A program made the position numbers and the translations under genes. 64,000 bases of DNA from JADKIH01 sp031417395 (GTDB lineage: Bacteria; Bacteroidota; Bacteroidia; AKYH767-A; 2013-40CM-41-45): the NCBI GenBank assembly GCA_031417395.1, contig JANOVM010000004.1, forward strand, positions 62,001-126,000, written 5' to 3'. Shown one piece after another: positions 28,135 to 37,181 of the stretch; the stretch's first letter is position 1, and every line of letters begins with the position of its first letter. The notes beneath the pieces were generated by a model. That model was not told where the DNA came from, did no database searches, and saw nothing but the letters and a program-made list of their open reading frames with translations.

Positions 28135-29430
28135 ATGGTTACGGCAGAAATGAAAGAAAACAATAAGTCAAAAGTAGAAATAAAGGATATTACGAATCCT
28201 TATGATTCCATGATACAGCGATTTGATGTTGCTGCACATATTATCGATCTTGATGTTGATACATACAATATTTTAAAAACTCCTTCGCGTCAATATCTGG
28301 TAAGTCTCCCGGTTAAAATGGATAACGGTACCATAAAAGTTTTCGAAGGATATAGAATTGTTCACAACAGCAGCCGCGGTCCATCTAAAGGAGGAATTCG
28401 TTATTCACTTGAAGTAAACCTGGATGAAGTAAAAGCACTCGCTGCATGGATGACGTGGAAATGTGCTATTGCTGACATTCCCTACGGTGGTGCTAAAGGC
28501 GGTATTACCTGCGATCCTTCCCTTATGTCAGAAGGAGAATTGGAAAGACTAACACGTGCTTACACTTCAGCCATGTCTGATGTATTCGGCGTCGATAAAG
28601 ATATTCCTGCTCCTGATGTTGCAACAGGTCCGAGAGAAATGGCATGGATCGTTGACGAATATTCTAAAATTAAAGGAGCATTTACTCCTGGCGTTGTGAC
28701 CGGAAAACCTTTGCACCTCGGCGGCTCAGAAGGTCGCGTGGAAGCAACAGGAAGAGGCGTTACCGTTGCCGCTCTGGAAGGAATGAAAAAAATCAAAATG
28801 GATCCCAAAAAAGCAATCGGCGCTGTTCAGGGATTTGGAAATGTTGGGTCTATCAGTGCTAAACATCTGGAGGAATCCGGTGTTCGCATTGTTGCTATCA
28901 GCGATCACTCCGGTGCATGGTATAACCCTAAAGGCATCAACATAGAAAAGGCAATCGATTACAGAAATTCCAACCATGGAATACTGAAAGGCTTTCACGG
29001 AGGAAAAGAAATTCCAAACGAGGATTTGCTTACACTGGATGTTGACATATTGGCTCCCTGCGCACTTGAAAATGTAATCACGCGTGAAAATGCCGCCGAT
29101 ATAAAAGCTCAACTAATCGTTGAAGGAGCCAACGGCCCGACAACAGCAGCAGCTGACGAAATATTAATTAAGAAAGGCATTCATGTTATCCCTGACATCC
29201 TTGCTAACGGAGGCGGTGTAACAGTTTCCTATTTTGAATGGACACAAAATCGTTTTGGTTATTATTATCCCGAAGATGAAATTAATAAAAGAGCTGATCG
29301 CTACATGATTAAAGCTTTTGCCAATGTTTGGGAAGTTGCAAAAAAATATAAAGTTTCGTTGAGAATTGCTGCTTATATTTTTGCTTTAGAAAAAGTTGCT
29401 AAAGCAGTAAAATCACGTGGTAATTATTAA
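28135..29430 (+). CDS. Glu/Leu/Phe/Val family dehydrogenase (probable glutamate dehydrogenase)
   Basis: The protein has 431 residues, the usual length of the hexameric enzymes. The substrate part has GPSKGGIRYS and CAIADIPYGGAKGGI (about 117-131, with the catalytic Lys in AKGGI), and PAPDVATGPREMAWIVDEY. The NAD(P) part has VQGFGNVGS (about 230-238). It would interconvert glutamate and 2-oxoglutarate plus ammonia; the leucine/valine enzymes of this family are shorter, which favours glutamate. A weak TACCTTCG element (one off the -7 consensus) lies at 28104-28111, about 24 bp before the ATG. It is followed by psd after 39 bp. Confidence 0.9.
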   Translation: MVTAEMKENNKSKVEIKDITNPYDSMIQRFDVAAHIIDLDVDTYNILKTPSRQYLVSLPVKMDNGTIKVFEGYRIVHNSSRGPSKGGIRYSLEVNLDEVKALAAWMTWKCAIADIPYGGAKGGITCDPSLMSEGELERLTRAYTSAMSDVFGVDKDIPAPDVATGPREMAWIVDEYSKIKGAFTPGVVTGKPLHLGGSEGRVEATGRGVTVAALEGMKKIKMDPKKAIGAVQGFGNVGSISAKHLEESGVRIVAISDHSGAWYNPKGINIEKAIDYRNSNHGILKGFHGGKEIPNEDLLTLDVDILAPCALENVITRENAADIKAQLIVEGANGPTTAAADEILIKKGIHVIPDILANGGGVTVSYFEWTQNRFGYYYPEDEINKRADRYMIKAFANVWEVAKKYKVSLRIAAYIFALEKVAKAVKSRGNY

Positions 29431-29469
29431 TATTTTCGCTTCCTTAAATTCATTTAATAATATTTTTTG

Positions 29470-30135
29470 ATGACGATTCACAAAGAAGGATATACAACCA
29501 TTGCAATTACCTTACTTACTCTTGGTGCAATAAACTACGCAGCGCACGCTTATTTAAACGAAGATTATCCGAATATTCAGCTTGCAATAATTATTGTTTC
29601 ACTTTTACTTCTTTTAATCGTACTTCAGTTTTTTCGTCACCCCAATCGCAGAATAAAAAGAAATGAAAAATATATTTTCGCTCCGGCCGATGGAAAAGTT
29701 GTTGTGATTGAAGAGACTATGGAAGATGAAGTTCTTAAGGATAAACGGATTCAGGTTTCGATTTTTATGTCGCCATTAAATGTTCATGTAAACCGATATC
29801 CTGTTAGTGGTGAAGTAACGTTTGCTAAATATCATCCCGGAAAATACTTAGTGGCTTGGCATCCTAAATCCTCCACTGAGAATGAAAGAACAACCATTGT
29901 CATTCAAACCGGTGCGCGCATTCCTGTACTCATGCGTCAGATAGCAGGTGCTCTGGCCAGACGAATTGTTTGTTATCCCCAGAAAGGCTGGATTGTAAAA
30001 CAAGGAGAAGAAATGGGATTTATTAAATTCGGTTCAAGGGTTGATCTTTTTCTGCCTCTCAACACTAAAATTTTAGTTGGCTTAAATGAAAAAGTAAGCG
30101 GAGGCGAATCTATTATTGCTGAACTACCTCAGTAA
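29470..30135 (+). CDS. psd: Phosphatidylserine decarboxylase (short, archaeal-type)
   Basis: The protein has 221 residues from the ATG at 29470; the TTG one codon earlier is a weaker choice. Two membrane segments (about 8-25 and 35-54) precede the catalytic part, which has FAPADGKVVVIEE, the MSPLNVHVNRYPVSG signature, and the processing site IKFGSRVD near residue 185, where the Ser of FGS becomes the pyruvoyl group. It makes phosphatidylethanolamine. The stop is immediately followed by the end of the convergent lipoprotein gene (one base apart), with no terminator seen between them. Confidence 0.93.
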   Translation: MTIHKEGYTTIAITLLTLGAINYAAHAYLNEDYPNIQLAIIIVSLLLLLIVLQFFRHPNRRIKRNEKYIFAPADGKVVVIEETMEDEVLKDKRIQVSIFMSPLNVHVNRYPVSGEVTFAKYHPGKYLVAWHPKSSTENERTTIVIQTGARIPVLMRQIAGALARRIVCYPQKGWIVKQGEEMGFIKFGSRVDLFLPLNTKILVGLNEKVSGGESIIAELPQ

Positions 30136-30540
30136 TTATTTCCAGGCTTTACAAATTCTGTTTTCTACTGTTTGTCCATCGTCGAGCGTAAAGTCGATTC
30201 GTAGTGTATCACCTGAAAGTATTCCACTACCGGCAATTGTCTCTCCGGAAATAACAGTTGTAATCAGAGCAATATCATTACCACTTACCGATGCAGGAAG
30301 GTTGGAGTTTGTATTGCCACCATCGAAGCCTTTAATAATAACTTGTTCGGGAGCTGAATTAGAAGCATTGATAACCATTTGAAAATTTCTGGTTCCTCCG
30401 CTGCCTGTTGAAAAAGCATTCCATGTTCCTAAAAATTTATCGCGGTCAGCAGTTGAAATGTCCTGCTCTGTTTTTTCACAAGCAGTAAATACAGAGAACA
30501 TTGAAAGTAATAATAGGGATGCTATTTTTTTCTTAACCAT
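30136..30540 (-). CDS. Predicted lipoprotein, unknown function
   Basis: The open frame runs further upstream into hutU, but the true start is most likely one of two adjacent ATGs (30541-30543 or 30538-30540). From there the protein has about 135 residues and starts MVKKKIASLLLLSMFSVFTACEK, a lipoprotein signal with the lipobox FTAC. After cleavage follow SDRDKFLG-type and beta-rich sequence (FQMVINASNSAP, LRIDFTLDDGQTVENRICKAWK), resembling small lipocalin-like or META-like lipoproteins of Bacteroidota. It starts about 40 bp after the hutU stop and may share its transcript. No function can be given. Confidence 0.75.
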   Translation of the reverse strand: MVKKKIASLLLLSMFSVFTACEKTEQDISTADRDKFLGTWNAFSTGSGGTRNFQMVINASNSAPEQVIIKGFDGGNTNSNLPASVSGNDIALITTVISGETIAGSGILSGDTLRIDFTLDDGQTVENRICKAWK

Positions 30541-30580
30541 CATAATGAGTTGTACTGTTGAAACTCCAAGAACCTTGCCG

Positions 30581-32266
30581 TTATTTTCCAAGCCTTGATT
30601 CAAGGTCCAATTTGAACTTTCGGGCTGTATCAAGGGCAATATCATATCCTGCATCGGCATGCCTAATAACACCCATGGCGGGATCATTATTCAGGACACG
30701 TTTAAGTCTTTTCTTCGCATCCTCCGTACCATCTGCTACGATTACCATTCCTGCATGAATAGAATAGCCAATACCTACTCCTCCGCCATGGTGAAGAGAC
30801 ACCCAACTGGCGCCTCCGGCAGTATTAATTAGAGCATTTAATATAGGCCAGTCAGCAATAGCATCACTGCCATCTTTCATGGCTTCTGTTTCACGGTTTG
30901 GAGAAGCTACAGAACCGGTATCTAAATGATCTCGTCCAATTACAATTGGCGCTTTAACCTTGCCTGTTCTCACCAATTCATTAAAAGCAAGTCCTGCTTT
31001 TTCACGTTCACCCATTCCCAGCCAGCAAATTCTCGCAGGCAAACCCTGAAAAGCAATTCTTTCCTGAGCCATCTTAATCCAGCGATGCAATGATTTATTC
31101 TCAGGGAATAATTCAAGAATTTTTTTATCCGTCTCCAGAATATCAGCCGGATCACCCGACAAAGCAGCCCAACGGAAAGGACCTTTACCTTCACAAAACA
31201 ATGGACGAATGTATGCCGGCACAAAACCCGGAAAAGAAAAAGCATTCTTTAATCCACGTGCCAATGCTTGTCCGCGAAGATTGTTTCCATAATCAAATGT
31301 AACAGCACCCTTATCCTGAAGTTGAATCATCAGCTGAACGTGCTTTACCATTGTGTCAAGTGAACGATTAATAAACTCTTTAGGATTAGAAACACGCATT
31401 GCTTTAGCCTCATCTACGCTTAATCCTATAGGAAAATATCCATTCAATTCATCGTGTGCTGAAGTTTGATCGGTAAGCGTATCGGGAACAATGTTTCGTT
31501 TAATAAGTCTGTCAAGTAAATCAACAACATTGCAAACCACACCAATACTCTTAGCCTGACCTGTCTTTTTGTATTCTAAAGCCCGATCGATGGCAGCATC
31601 AATGTCGTGCATTAGTTCATCGATGTATCTTGTTTCTATTCTCTTCTGAATACGCCACTCTTCCATTTCAGCAGCCAGACAAATACCTTCGTTCATTGTA
31701 ATAGCCAATGGCTGCGCGCCGCCCATACCGCCAAGTCCTGCTGTTACATTCAAGGTGTTTTTCAGCGATCCTCCGAAATGCTGGCGGGCAATTTCAGCAT
31801 ACGTCTCATAGGTGCCCTGTACAATGCCTTGTGAACCTATATAGATCCAAGATCCTGCAGTCATTTGACCGTACATGATCAATCCTTTATCTTCCAGCTC
31901 TCTGAAATAATCCCAATTTGCCCAATGCGGAACGAGCTGCGAATTGCTGATAATGACTCGCGGAGCATCTTTATGTGTCGGTAATATTCCCACCGGTTTG
32001 CCCGATTGAATTAAGAGGGTTTCATCTTCATTAAGGTCTTTTAATGCTTTTACAATAAGATGAAAAGACTCCACATTACGGGCAGCCTTACCGGTACCGC
32101 CATAAACAATGAGGTCTTCAGGGCGTTCAGCTACGTCAGGATCCAGATTGTTGTGCAGCATTCGTAAAGCGGCCTCCTGTACCCATCCTTTGCAGGACAG
32201 AACAGTACCTGTAGGAGTTTTAGTTTTACTCAGATCGAGCTTGTCTTTAATCACAGTTGTAGACAT
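30581..32266 (-). CDS. hutU: Urocanate hydratase
   Basis: The protein has 561 residues, the standard length. Visible landmarks are YGGTGKAARN near the start, GQMTAGSWIYIGSQGIVQGTY broken here as MTAGSWIYIGSQGIVQG, the NAD-binding NVTAGLGGMGGAQPLAITMN (about residues 172-191), and near the end NTAGGASWVSLHHGGGVGIGY, of which SWVSLHHGGGVG is the family signature. It hydrates urocanate in the second step of histidine breakdown. The other hut genes are not in this window. The gene begins two bases after the stop of the small CxxC protein gene upstream. Confidence 0.96.
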   Translation of the reverse strand: MSTTVIKDKLDLSKTKTPTGTVLSCKGWVQEAALRMLHNNLDPDVAERPEDLIVYGGTGKAARNVESFHLIVKALKDLNEDETLLIQSGKPVGILPTHKDAPRVIISNSQLVPHWANWDYFRELEDKGLIMYGQMTAGSWIYIGSQGIVQGTYETYAEIARQHFGGSLKNTLNVTAGLGGMGGAQPLAITMNEGICLAAEMEEWRIQKRIETRYIDELMHDIDAAIDRALEYKKTGQAKSIGVVCNVVDLLDRLIKRNIVPDTLTDQTSAHDELNGYFPIGLSVDEAKAMRVSNPKEFINRSLDTMVKHVQLMIQLQDKGAVTFDYGNNLRGQALARGLKNAFSFPGFVPAYIRPLFCEGKGPFRWAALSGDPADILETDKKILELFPENKSLHRWIKMAQERIAFQGLPARICWLGMGEREKAGLAFNELVRTGKVKAPIVIGRDHLDTGSVASPNRETEAMKDGSDAIADWPILNALINTAGGASWVSLHHGGGVGIGYSIHAGMVIVADGTEDAKKRLKRVLNNDPAMGVIRHADAGYDIALDTARKFKLDLESRLGK

Positions 32267-32268
32267 AT

Positions 32269-32439
32269 TTATTGTTTTTTATTCTTAAGACTTTTATCTT
32301 CCTTTTTCCTATAGGGACAATGGCGGCAGCTGTTTTGACAGCAATAACCACGTTTTAGATGGTATTTTTCGGTAAAAACTATATATCCTTCATCTGAAAA
32401 ATAATAGTCTTCCTTATCAAACTTATCGTAATAATTCAT
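32269..32439 (-). CDS. Small DUF5522-like Cys-rich protein
   Basis: The 56-residue reading frame (ATG at 32437-32439, stop at 32269-32271) contains FTEKYHLKRGYCCQNSCRHC and then PY plus a Lys-rich tail. The pattern 'GYCC-x3-CRHCPY' is that of the DUF5522-type small proteins found widely in Bacteroidota; four closely spaced Cys and one His suggest a metal site. It ends two bases before hutU, so the two are surely co-transcribed and probably coupled. Function unknown. Confidence 0.8.
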   Translation of the reverse strand: MNYYDKFDKEDYYFSDEGYIVFTEKYHLKRGYCCQNSCRHCPYRKKEDKSLKNKKQ

Positions 32440-32515
32440 TTCCCCGAAAAAGGTTTGAGTGCGAAATTACCAAAATTGGTTGATAAAATTAATGCCGATT
32501 TTGGAATACTCCTTT

Positions 32516-32523
32516 TATCTTTG
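32516..32523 (+). promoter_or_regulatory. -7 promoter element of the PLP deaminase gene
   Basis: TATCTTTG matches TAnnTTTG exactly and lies 16 bp before the ATG at 32540. It decides the start of that gene: the longer open frame from 32459 would begin before the transcript does. Confidence 0.6.
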
Positions 32524-32539
32524 CACACTACTCTCAAAT

Positions 32540-33433
32540 ATGCTAAAACCCTTTATCAATACGGCTTTGGAAGAAATCCATTATTCCGCCTGGCAAAAAA
32601 AGGGTGTAGCGGTTTCCGTATTAAGGGATGATCTTATCCATCCATTTATGTCCGGAAATAAATGGAGGAAGCTTAAATACAATATCATCGATTTTAATGA
32701 TTCAGGCAAAAAAGTACTTCTGACATTTGGAGGGGCTTTCAGCAATCATTTAGTTGCAGCCGCAGCCGCTGCTTCAGAATATGGTTTTGATTCCATTGGA
32801 ATTGTTCGAGGCGAAGAAGTTGACAATCCTTATCTGAATTTTGTAAAACAAAATGGAATGAAACTTTTCTTTATTTCGAGAGAGGAATACAGAAAAAAAA
32901 ATGAACAGGAAACAATTTCAACAATTCTTGATTTGCTGATTACTAAAGAATGGATTAAAAACAGGGAAGATGTATTCCTTCTTCCTGAAGGGGGTGCAAA
33001 TCCTGCAGCTGTCAGGGGAGCTTCTGAAATTATTAATGACATAGATAAAGAATTCGACTGGATAGCCTGCGCTTGCGGAACGGGAGCAACACTTGCAGGC
33101 ATTTCACAAAAATTATCCGGAAATCAAAAAGCCCTTGGCATTCCCGTTCTTAAAGCAGACGGCTATATGGAAAAAGAAATTGAAAAACATGGAGGAATAA
33201 ATGACAGAATAATACTGAATGAAAATTATCACTTCGGAGGGTATGCTAAAAAAAATAAAACACTTGAAGCCTTTTGCAGGGATTTCTCAGCAATTACCGG
33301 TATTCCCATAGAACCTGTTTATACAGGTAAATTATTTTATGCAATCGACGATCTGATAAAAACAAACTACTTCAAAAAAGGAGAAAAGGTTACAGCCATA
33401 CACACGGGGGGAGTATTTTGTTTTCCAAATTAG
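32540..33433 (+). CDS. 1-aminocyclopropane-1-carboxylate deaminase/D-cysteine desulfhydrase family protein
   Basis: From the ATG at 32540 the protein has 297 residues; the 27 codons upstream are open but lie before the promoter and look non-coding. It is a fold type II PLP enzyme: LIHPFMSGNKWRKLKYNI carries the Schiff-base Lys, FGGAFSNHLVAAAAAA binds the substrate carboxylate, and ACGTGATLAGI binds the PLP phosphate. The end IHTGGVFCFPN is normal for the family. Substrate could be D-cysteine or ACC; residues deciding this cannot be judged here. It is divergent from the hutU operon. Confidence 0.85.
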   Translation: MLKPFINTALEEIHYSAWQKKGVAVSVLRDDLIHPFMSGNKWRKLKYNIIDFNDSGKKVLLTFGGAFSNHLVAAAAAASEYGFDSIGIVRGEEVDNPYLNFVKQNGMKLFFISREEYRKKNEQETISTILDLLITKEWIKNREDVFLLPEGGANPAAVRGASEIINDIDKEFDWIACACGTGATLAGISQKLSGNQKALGIPVLKADGYMEKEIEKHGGINDRIILNENYHFGGYAKKNKTLEAFCRDFSAITGIPIEPVYTGKLFYAIDDLIKTNYFKKGEKVTAIHTGGVFCFPN

Positions 33434-33479
33434 TTGCTAAAGGCAGATTGTTAGCTACTACTTATTAGTTTTAAATTAG

Positions 33480-33523
33480 CTAATTCGAAAATTAGTTAAT
33501 TAGCGATCCGATGGCTATCGGAT
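33480..33523. repeat. Two adjacent small palindromes
   Basis: CTAATT-CGAA-AATTAG (33480-33495) is followed by ATCCGAT-GGCT-ATCGGAT (33506-33523), both perfect. The second resembles the ATCGGGA-type palindrome at 37127-37144. They fill the gap between the deaminase and glucosaminidase genes and may act as a terminator-like structure or be old REP copies; there is no T-tract. Confidence 0.6.
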
Positions 33524-33606
33524 TAACGAATTAAAAAATGTATCTTCTTACAGTTTTGTCCGTAATAAGGAACATAATTTTATAAAAAAAAACACGTTTA
33601 AATTAT

Positions 33607-34572
33607 ATGAAAAGAATTGGCATTTTCTTTTTACTGGCATTTTCAACGAATCTTGTGCTTGGCGGGGATAGTTTCCGGCCTTCCAGACAAAAATATATTG
33701 AAGAACATAAGTTCGACGCTATTCGCGATATGAAAAAGACAGGAATTCCTGCCAGTATAACTTTGGCTCAGGCTTGTCTTGAGTCGCAGGATGGAATGAG
33801 CAATTTGGCAAGGGAAGCCAATAATCATTTCGGCATTAAATGTTCGAATTGGAATGGCGCATCGTATATTCAGGACGATGATACGAAGGATGAATGTTTC
33901 CGAAAATACAATTCTACACTTGAATCATACGACGATCATAGTTTATTTCTACTTACCCGTCCTCGCTATGCTGCTTTATTCCAGTTAGAAATAACTGATT
34001 ATAAAGGCTGGGCCAAAGGCTTGAAAAAAGCAGGTTATGCTACAGACCCTAATTATGCAGACCGTCTTATTAAAATAATTGAAGATAACCAATTGTATCA
34101 ATACGATAAAATGCAGGAGGGTGATCTTGTTGCTTCTCAAAACAACGATATTCCTATAATGCGTTCAACTGAAGACAGAGTTTATGTTCCATCTGTAACT
34201 GTTGTTGATGCTTTTCAGACCCGAAAAATTCAATCCATTAATGGAGTAGATTATGTTGTAGCAAAGAAAGGCGAAGATTTCAAATCAATAGCTCAGGAAT
34301 TAAAACTTGGATACTGGCAATTGCCTAAATACAATGAAATGAGTGATGGTACTCCTTTGGAGGATGGACAAATTGTCTATATCAAACCAAAGAAAAATGA
34401 AGGCAATGAATCAGTATACATAGTAAAACCGGGAGATACTGTTTTAAACATTGCTCAGGCATGCGGCATTAAGTCCAAATTCATATACAAGTACAACGAT
34501 TTAAAGGAAGGTGCTGCTTTGGAGGCCGGTCAACAATTATTTTTAAAAAAATACAAGGGGCCTAGAAGCTGA
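33607..34572 (+). CDS. Secreted glucosaminidase with two LysM domains
   Basis: The protein has 321 residues: a signal peptide (1-20), then a glucosaminidase (FlgJ-like GH73) domain, seen in IPASITLAQACLESQDGMSN with the catalytic Glu, followed by NNHFGIKCSNW, YDDHSLFLL and the end GYATDPNYADRLIKIIE (to about residue 165). Two LysM peptidoglycan-binding modules follow: VVAKKGEDFKSIAQEL (about 217-260) and YIVKPGDTVLNIAQACG (about 273-317). It cuts the glycan strands of the cell wall. It overlaps the convergent downstream gene by 11 bases. Confidence 0.93.
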   Translation: MKRIGIFFLLAFSTNLVLGGDSFRPSRQKYIEEHKFDAIRDMKKTGIPASITLAQACLESQDGMSNLAREANNHFGIKCSNWNGASYIQDDDTKDECFRKYNSTLESYDDHSLFLLTRPRYAALFQLEITDYKGWAKGLKKAGYATDPNYADRLIKIIEDNQLYQYDKMQEGDLVASQNNDIPIMRSTEDRVYVPSVTVVDAFQTRKIQSINGVDYVVAKKGEDFKSIAQELKLGYWQLPKYNEMSDGTPLEDGQIVYIKPKKNEGNESVYIVKPGDTVLNIAQACGIKSKFIYKYNDLKEGAALEAGQQLFLKKYKGPRS

Positions 34573-36082
34573 TCCGAATAATATAGAACTTATTCTCTTT
34601 GTAAGCAGGTAAAAGGACGGTTTCATCATCAATCTGTTTAGCCGATTGAGCAGCAATACTTACTTTTTCCAATTCATTAAAAAGTACATCGGTTTTTTGA
34701 TAACCGTTTGCATCGATTTTAGTTATAAGTACAGAAGAATTTTCATCGGCGAATTTATTATAAACTGATACAAGCTTCCCTCCTGTTATTGCACAAAAAT
34801 AAGAAGAGAAAACACCGGAATCATCGATAGAATTCTGGTCTTTGCTTATTACATTATTCCATAAAATATTTCCATTGGGATTGACGGAAAGAACCATTAT
34901 GTTCCCGTAATGATAATAAACATGCGAAATATATGCCTGCATGTAATAATCAAAATACGATCTTGAATTTTTATACATGGATTCTGCAATAAGCGCTACT
35001 CCCCCATCCTTTCTGACAATCAATCTGTCTATAGAATAATTTACCAGCTCACGGTTTTCCTTTTGGTCAATAATAAATTTCCTTAGATACTCATCACTGA
35101 AGGGTGTATGTATTGTTTTAGTGTCGGTTAAACTATCTTCTGTCAATGCATAATAGAATATACCCGCCGTTGAATAAGTAGTTTTATCTGAATAAAAACC
35201 GGCAACAACAATTTTATTATTCAGGTTGTCGGCTGTAATACCTACATCAGTTAAAAATCGTATCTCACTTCTGATGGAAGCATTTACAAAACGGTCGCGC
35301 TTAAAATTGTAGCCATACAATTCATAATAACTCTGATCAGGAGCTTTGATTTTCTTTTCGGTAGTATAATGAATGCCCAGAAGAACGAAAGAGGCACTGT
35401 CGGTAAGCACAAAATCCAAAGGCACAAACAATTGTTCAGAGGCAGGAATTATTATTTCTTTCGAATACTTCAATACGAGATTGGTATCTAAAACAATAAT
35501 TCTGAAGGATTGCGATGTATCTTCTTTAGTAAGTTGCCGGTATGAAAAAGCTACCAACGACTGATCGTGAGAACTGATAAGTCCGGGCTTGTTCTTTTCG
35601 TCGAGCGTCTCAGAAGAAAAGCTGGCCAATAAAACAGGTTTATCAATCCACTTCGAATCTTTACCCAGGTATTGGGAATAAAAATAATATAATTTGCCCT
35701 TCTTATCATATAAATAGCTTGTGACGATAAGTTTTCCATTTACCAGCCTTACATCTGTGATATGGCCATCTTCATAAGAAGTTTTTAAATCCTTCTCCCA
35801 GATCAAAGCCATTTCAGAAGAAAAGTATTGAAGAAGATACGATCTGTTGCGAAAACCCGAATGTTCTCTATCGTCTTCCAAAGACATATTACTTTTCAGA
35901 ACATAGAAATTCTCATTTTCATCTTCCCCTAAAATTTTCAGGTAGGGAGATTTCTTATTATCCTGAAGTGGCTGAGACCATTTTACACTTTGAGCAGGTA
36001 AAACCAGGCTGGAACAGAAAAAAATAATAAAAGTCAAAAAGTTTTTGGAAATGAACATAAAGGAGCCACTGTTACATTTCAA
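34562..36082 (-). CDS. Secreted protein of unknown function, propeller-like
   Basis: The protein has 506 residues with a signal peptide after a short leader (about residues 10-31, ending PAQSV); the ATG at residue 9 (MFISKNFL) is an alternative start. The chain is rich in beta strands at regular distance (for example YLLQYFSSEMALIWEKDLK, ILGEDENENFYVLKSN and KIDANGYQKTDVLF), which suggests a beta-propeller like that of uncharacterised Bacteroidota proteins. No sorting domain and no catalytic motif were seen. It stands alone on the minus strand, with its 3' end overlapping the glucosaminidase gene. Confidence 0.7.
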   Translation of the reverse strand: MKCNSGSFMFISKNFLTFIIFFCSSLVLPAQSVKWSQPLQDNKKSPYLKILGEDENENFYVLKSNMSLEDDREHSGFRNRSYLLQYFSSEMALIWEKDLKTSYEDGHITDVRLVNGKLIVTSYLYDKKGKLYYFYSQYLGKDSKWIDKPVLLASFSSETLDEKNKPGLISSHDQSLVAFSYRQLTKEDTSQSFRIIVLDTNLVLKYSKEIIIPASEQLFVPLDFVLTDSASFVLLGIHYTTEKKIKAPDQSYYELYGYNFKRDRFVNASIRSEIRFLTDVGITADNLNNKIVVAGFYSDKTTYSTAGIFYYALTEDSLTDTKTIHTPFSDEYLRKFIIDQKENRELVNYSIDRLIVRKDGGVALIAESMYKNSRSYFDYYMQAYISHVYYHYGNIMVLSVNPNGNILWNNVISKDQNSIDDSGVFSSYFCAITGGKLVSVYNKFADENSSVLITKIDANGYQKTDVLFNELEKVSIAAQSAKQIDDETVLLPAYKENKFYIIRISF

Positions 36083-36117
36083 AGGTACTCTTTAACTATG
36101 AATCGGTAAAAAGAATG

Positions 36118-36462
36118 TCATTCAAAATTTTTCCAATAAACAGGCTTGCAGGGTTTAATTCTCGCCTGAATGTTTTTATCCATAACTTCAGGATTATTCC
36201 GAACGAACTTATAAATATCGTACTCCCCTTCTGCTTCAACAAGGGTGATGAAACCGCTTCCGTTTTCGAACAAAGCAGCCATGAGTAACCGGCCCTCACT
36301 AAAAGCCTTTTGAATGTAGGTCTCATGCCGGTTAAGGTCAGTGTTTGTAAAACTTTTATTCGGCGGAAAGTTTTCCCCCATGGTCCATAGAATAAAGTAA
36401 AGTTGTTTAAGGCCGCTTACAGGATGGCCATCCGTTACCAGAGTAGTTGAATTTGCGTGCAT
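36118..36462 (-). CDS. YciI-like (dimeric alpha-beta barrel) protein
   Basis: From the ATG at 36460-36462 the protein has 114 residues; the frame is open for 17 more codons upstream, but that part is Cys/Leu-rich and unlike the family. The body QLYFILWTMGENF, RHETYIQKAFSEGRLLMAALF, GFITLVEA and YDIYKFVRNNPEVMDKNIQARI follows the YciI/YCII plan (small ferredoxin-like dimer with strand-helix-strand repeats). The catalytic His/Asp of typical YciI cannot be placed with certainty. Function unknown. The 700 bp upstream hold only a tiny gene and the tRNA promoter. Confidence 0.65.
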   Translation of the reverse strand: MHANSTTLVTDGHPVSGLKQLYFILWTMGENFPPNKSFTNTDLNRHETYIQKAFSEGRLLMAALFENGSGFITLVEAEGEYDIYKFVRNNPEVMDKNIQARIKPCKPVYWKNFE

Positions 36463-36804
36463 ATGATTTAATTTTAATTCAAATTTGAGGAGAAAGCACG
36501 ATACTCCTGTCATTGCATCTTCATAACTTGATTAAGAAGGCCTATTGTTTATCATGATAAAGTAAAAAAAGGGTTAAAGTCTTGTTAATTGAGCTGTTCA
36601 AGCCTAACAAGTAAAAGGTCAAAACAAAAACTCGAAAAGAGCGGAATTGATTTATGCATAATAACTTTTACTTAATCCTAAATGCAACTTGGTTCAAAAA
36701 AGGTAAATAAAAATCATTCTTTAAGAAAGACTCTCTTTCAATTAAGAAACAAATTCATTTTCTAAATTCATCTCCTGAAAAGACTTTATTTTTTGAAAGG
36801 TGAT

Positions 36805-36912
36805 TTATCCCTTTTGAGTAAACCAAGCAAGGATAGCAAAGCAAATTAAAAATGCTTCAACGAAACGTGCAAGTTTAGCTGAGTTTCTGCGAATTTGTGC
36901 TGTGGTTTTCAT
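36805..36912 (-). CDS. Possible 35-residue membrane protein
   Basis: This short frame (ATG at 36910-36912, stop TAA) reads as a basic N-terminus (MKTTAQIRRNSAKLARFVEA), one hydrophobic segment (FLICFAILAW) and a short FTQKG end. Codon choice looks like that of normal genes and the chain has a classical positive-inside single-pass plan. It lies in a 706-bp region (36514-37219) that otherwise holds only the tRNA promoter and palindromes. A conserved-reading-frame test in related genomes would decide. Function unknown. Confidence 0.45.
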   Translation of the reverse strand: MKTTAQIRRNSAKLARFVEAFLICFAILAWFTQKG

Positions 36913-37069
36913 GACTTTAATTTTTAAGTTGTTAGAATGATATTTGAATTATGATGTCAAAAATAACCTCCCAATAGCCTCAATGAAAGCCAAATTGAGT
37001 AATCAGTTTGTATGACTTAGTAAATGGCTAAGAAAAGGGAATTATTAAAAAAAAGGACCTAGAATCCAT

Positions 37070-37099
37070 TTTGAAATTGATAAAAATCGTATATCTTTG
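37070..37099 (+). promoter_or_regulatory. Promoter of tRNA-Val, Bacteroidota type
   Basis: TTTG at 37070-37073 and TATCTTTG at 37092-37099 are 18 bp apart. Transcription would start near 37106 and run through two palindromes (37127-37144 and 37151-37181) before the tRNA at 37220. Confidence 0.7.
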
Positions 37100-37126
37100 C
37101 CGTCCTTAAAAAGAAAGAATAGCTCA

Positions 37127-37144
37127 TCCCGATAGCGATCGGGA
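37127..37144. repeat. Palindrome in the tRNA-Val leader
   Basis: TCCCGAT-AGCG-ATCGGGA, perfect 7-bp arms. Probably a REP-type unit; it lies 6 bp before the larger hairpin. Confidence 0.7.
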
Positions 37145-37150
37145 GTTTCA

Positions 37151-37181
37151 GACCCTCCCGCACTAAAAGTGCGGGAGGGTC
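37151..37181. repeat. REP-like hairpin, copy 1
   Basis: Arms GACCCTCCCGCACT (37151-37164) and AGTGCGGGAGGGTC (37168-37181) pair perfectly over 14 bp around AAA. The right arm runs on into GAGGGTCACGGTTC, which resembles the tRNA-Val variable loop and T-arm start (GAGGGTCACAGGTTC at 37263-37277). Related hairpins lie at 37585-37603 and 43660-43688. Confidence 0.9.

Noticed and set aside
30541..30687. N-terminal extension of the lipoprotein frame (about 50 codons)
   Set aside because: It overlaps the end of hutU in another frame, and a perfect lipoprotein signal starts at 30540/30543.
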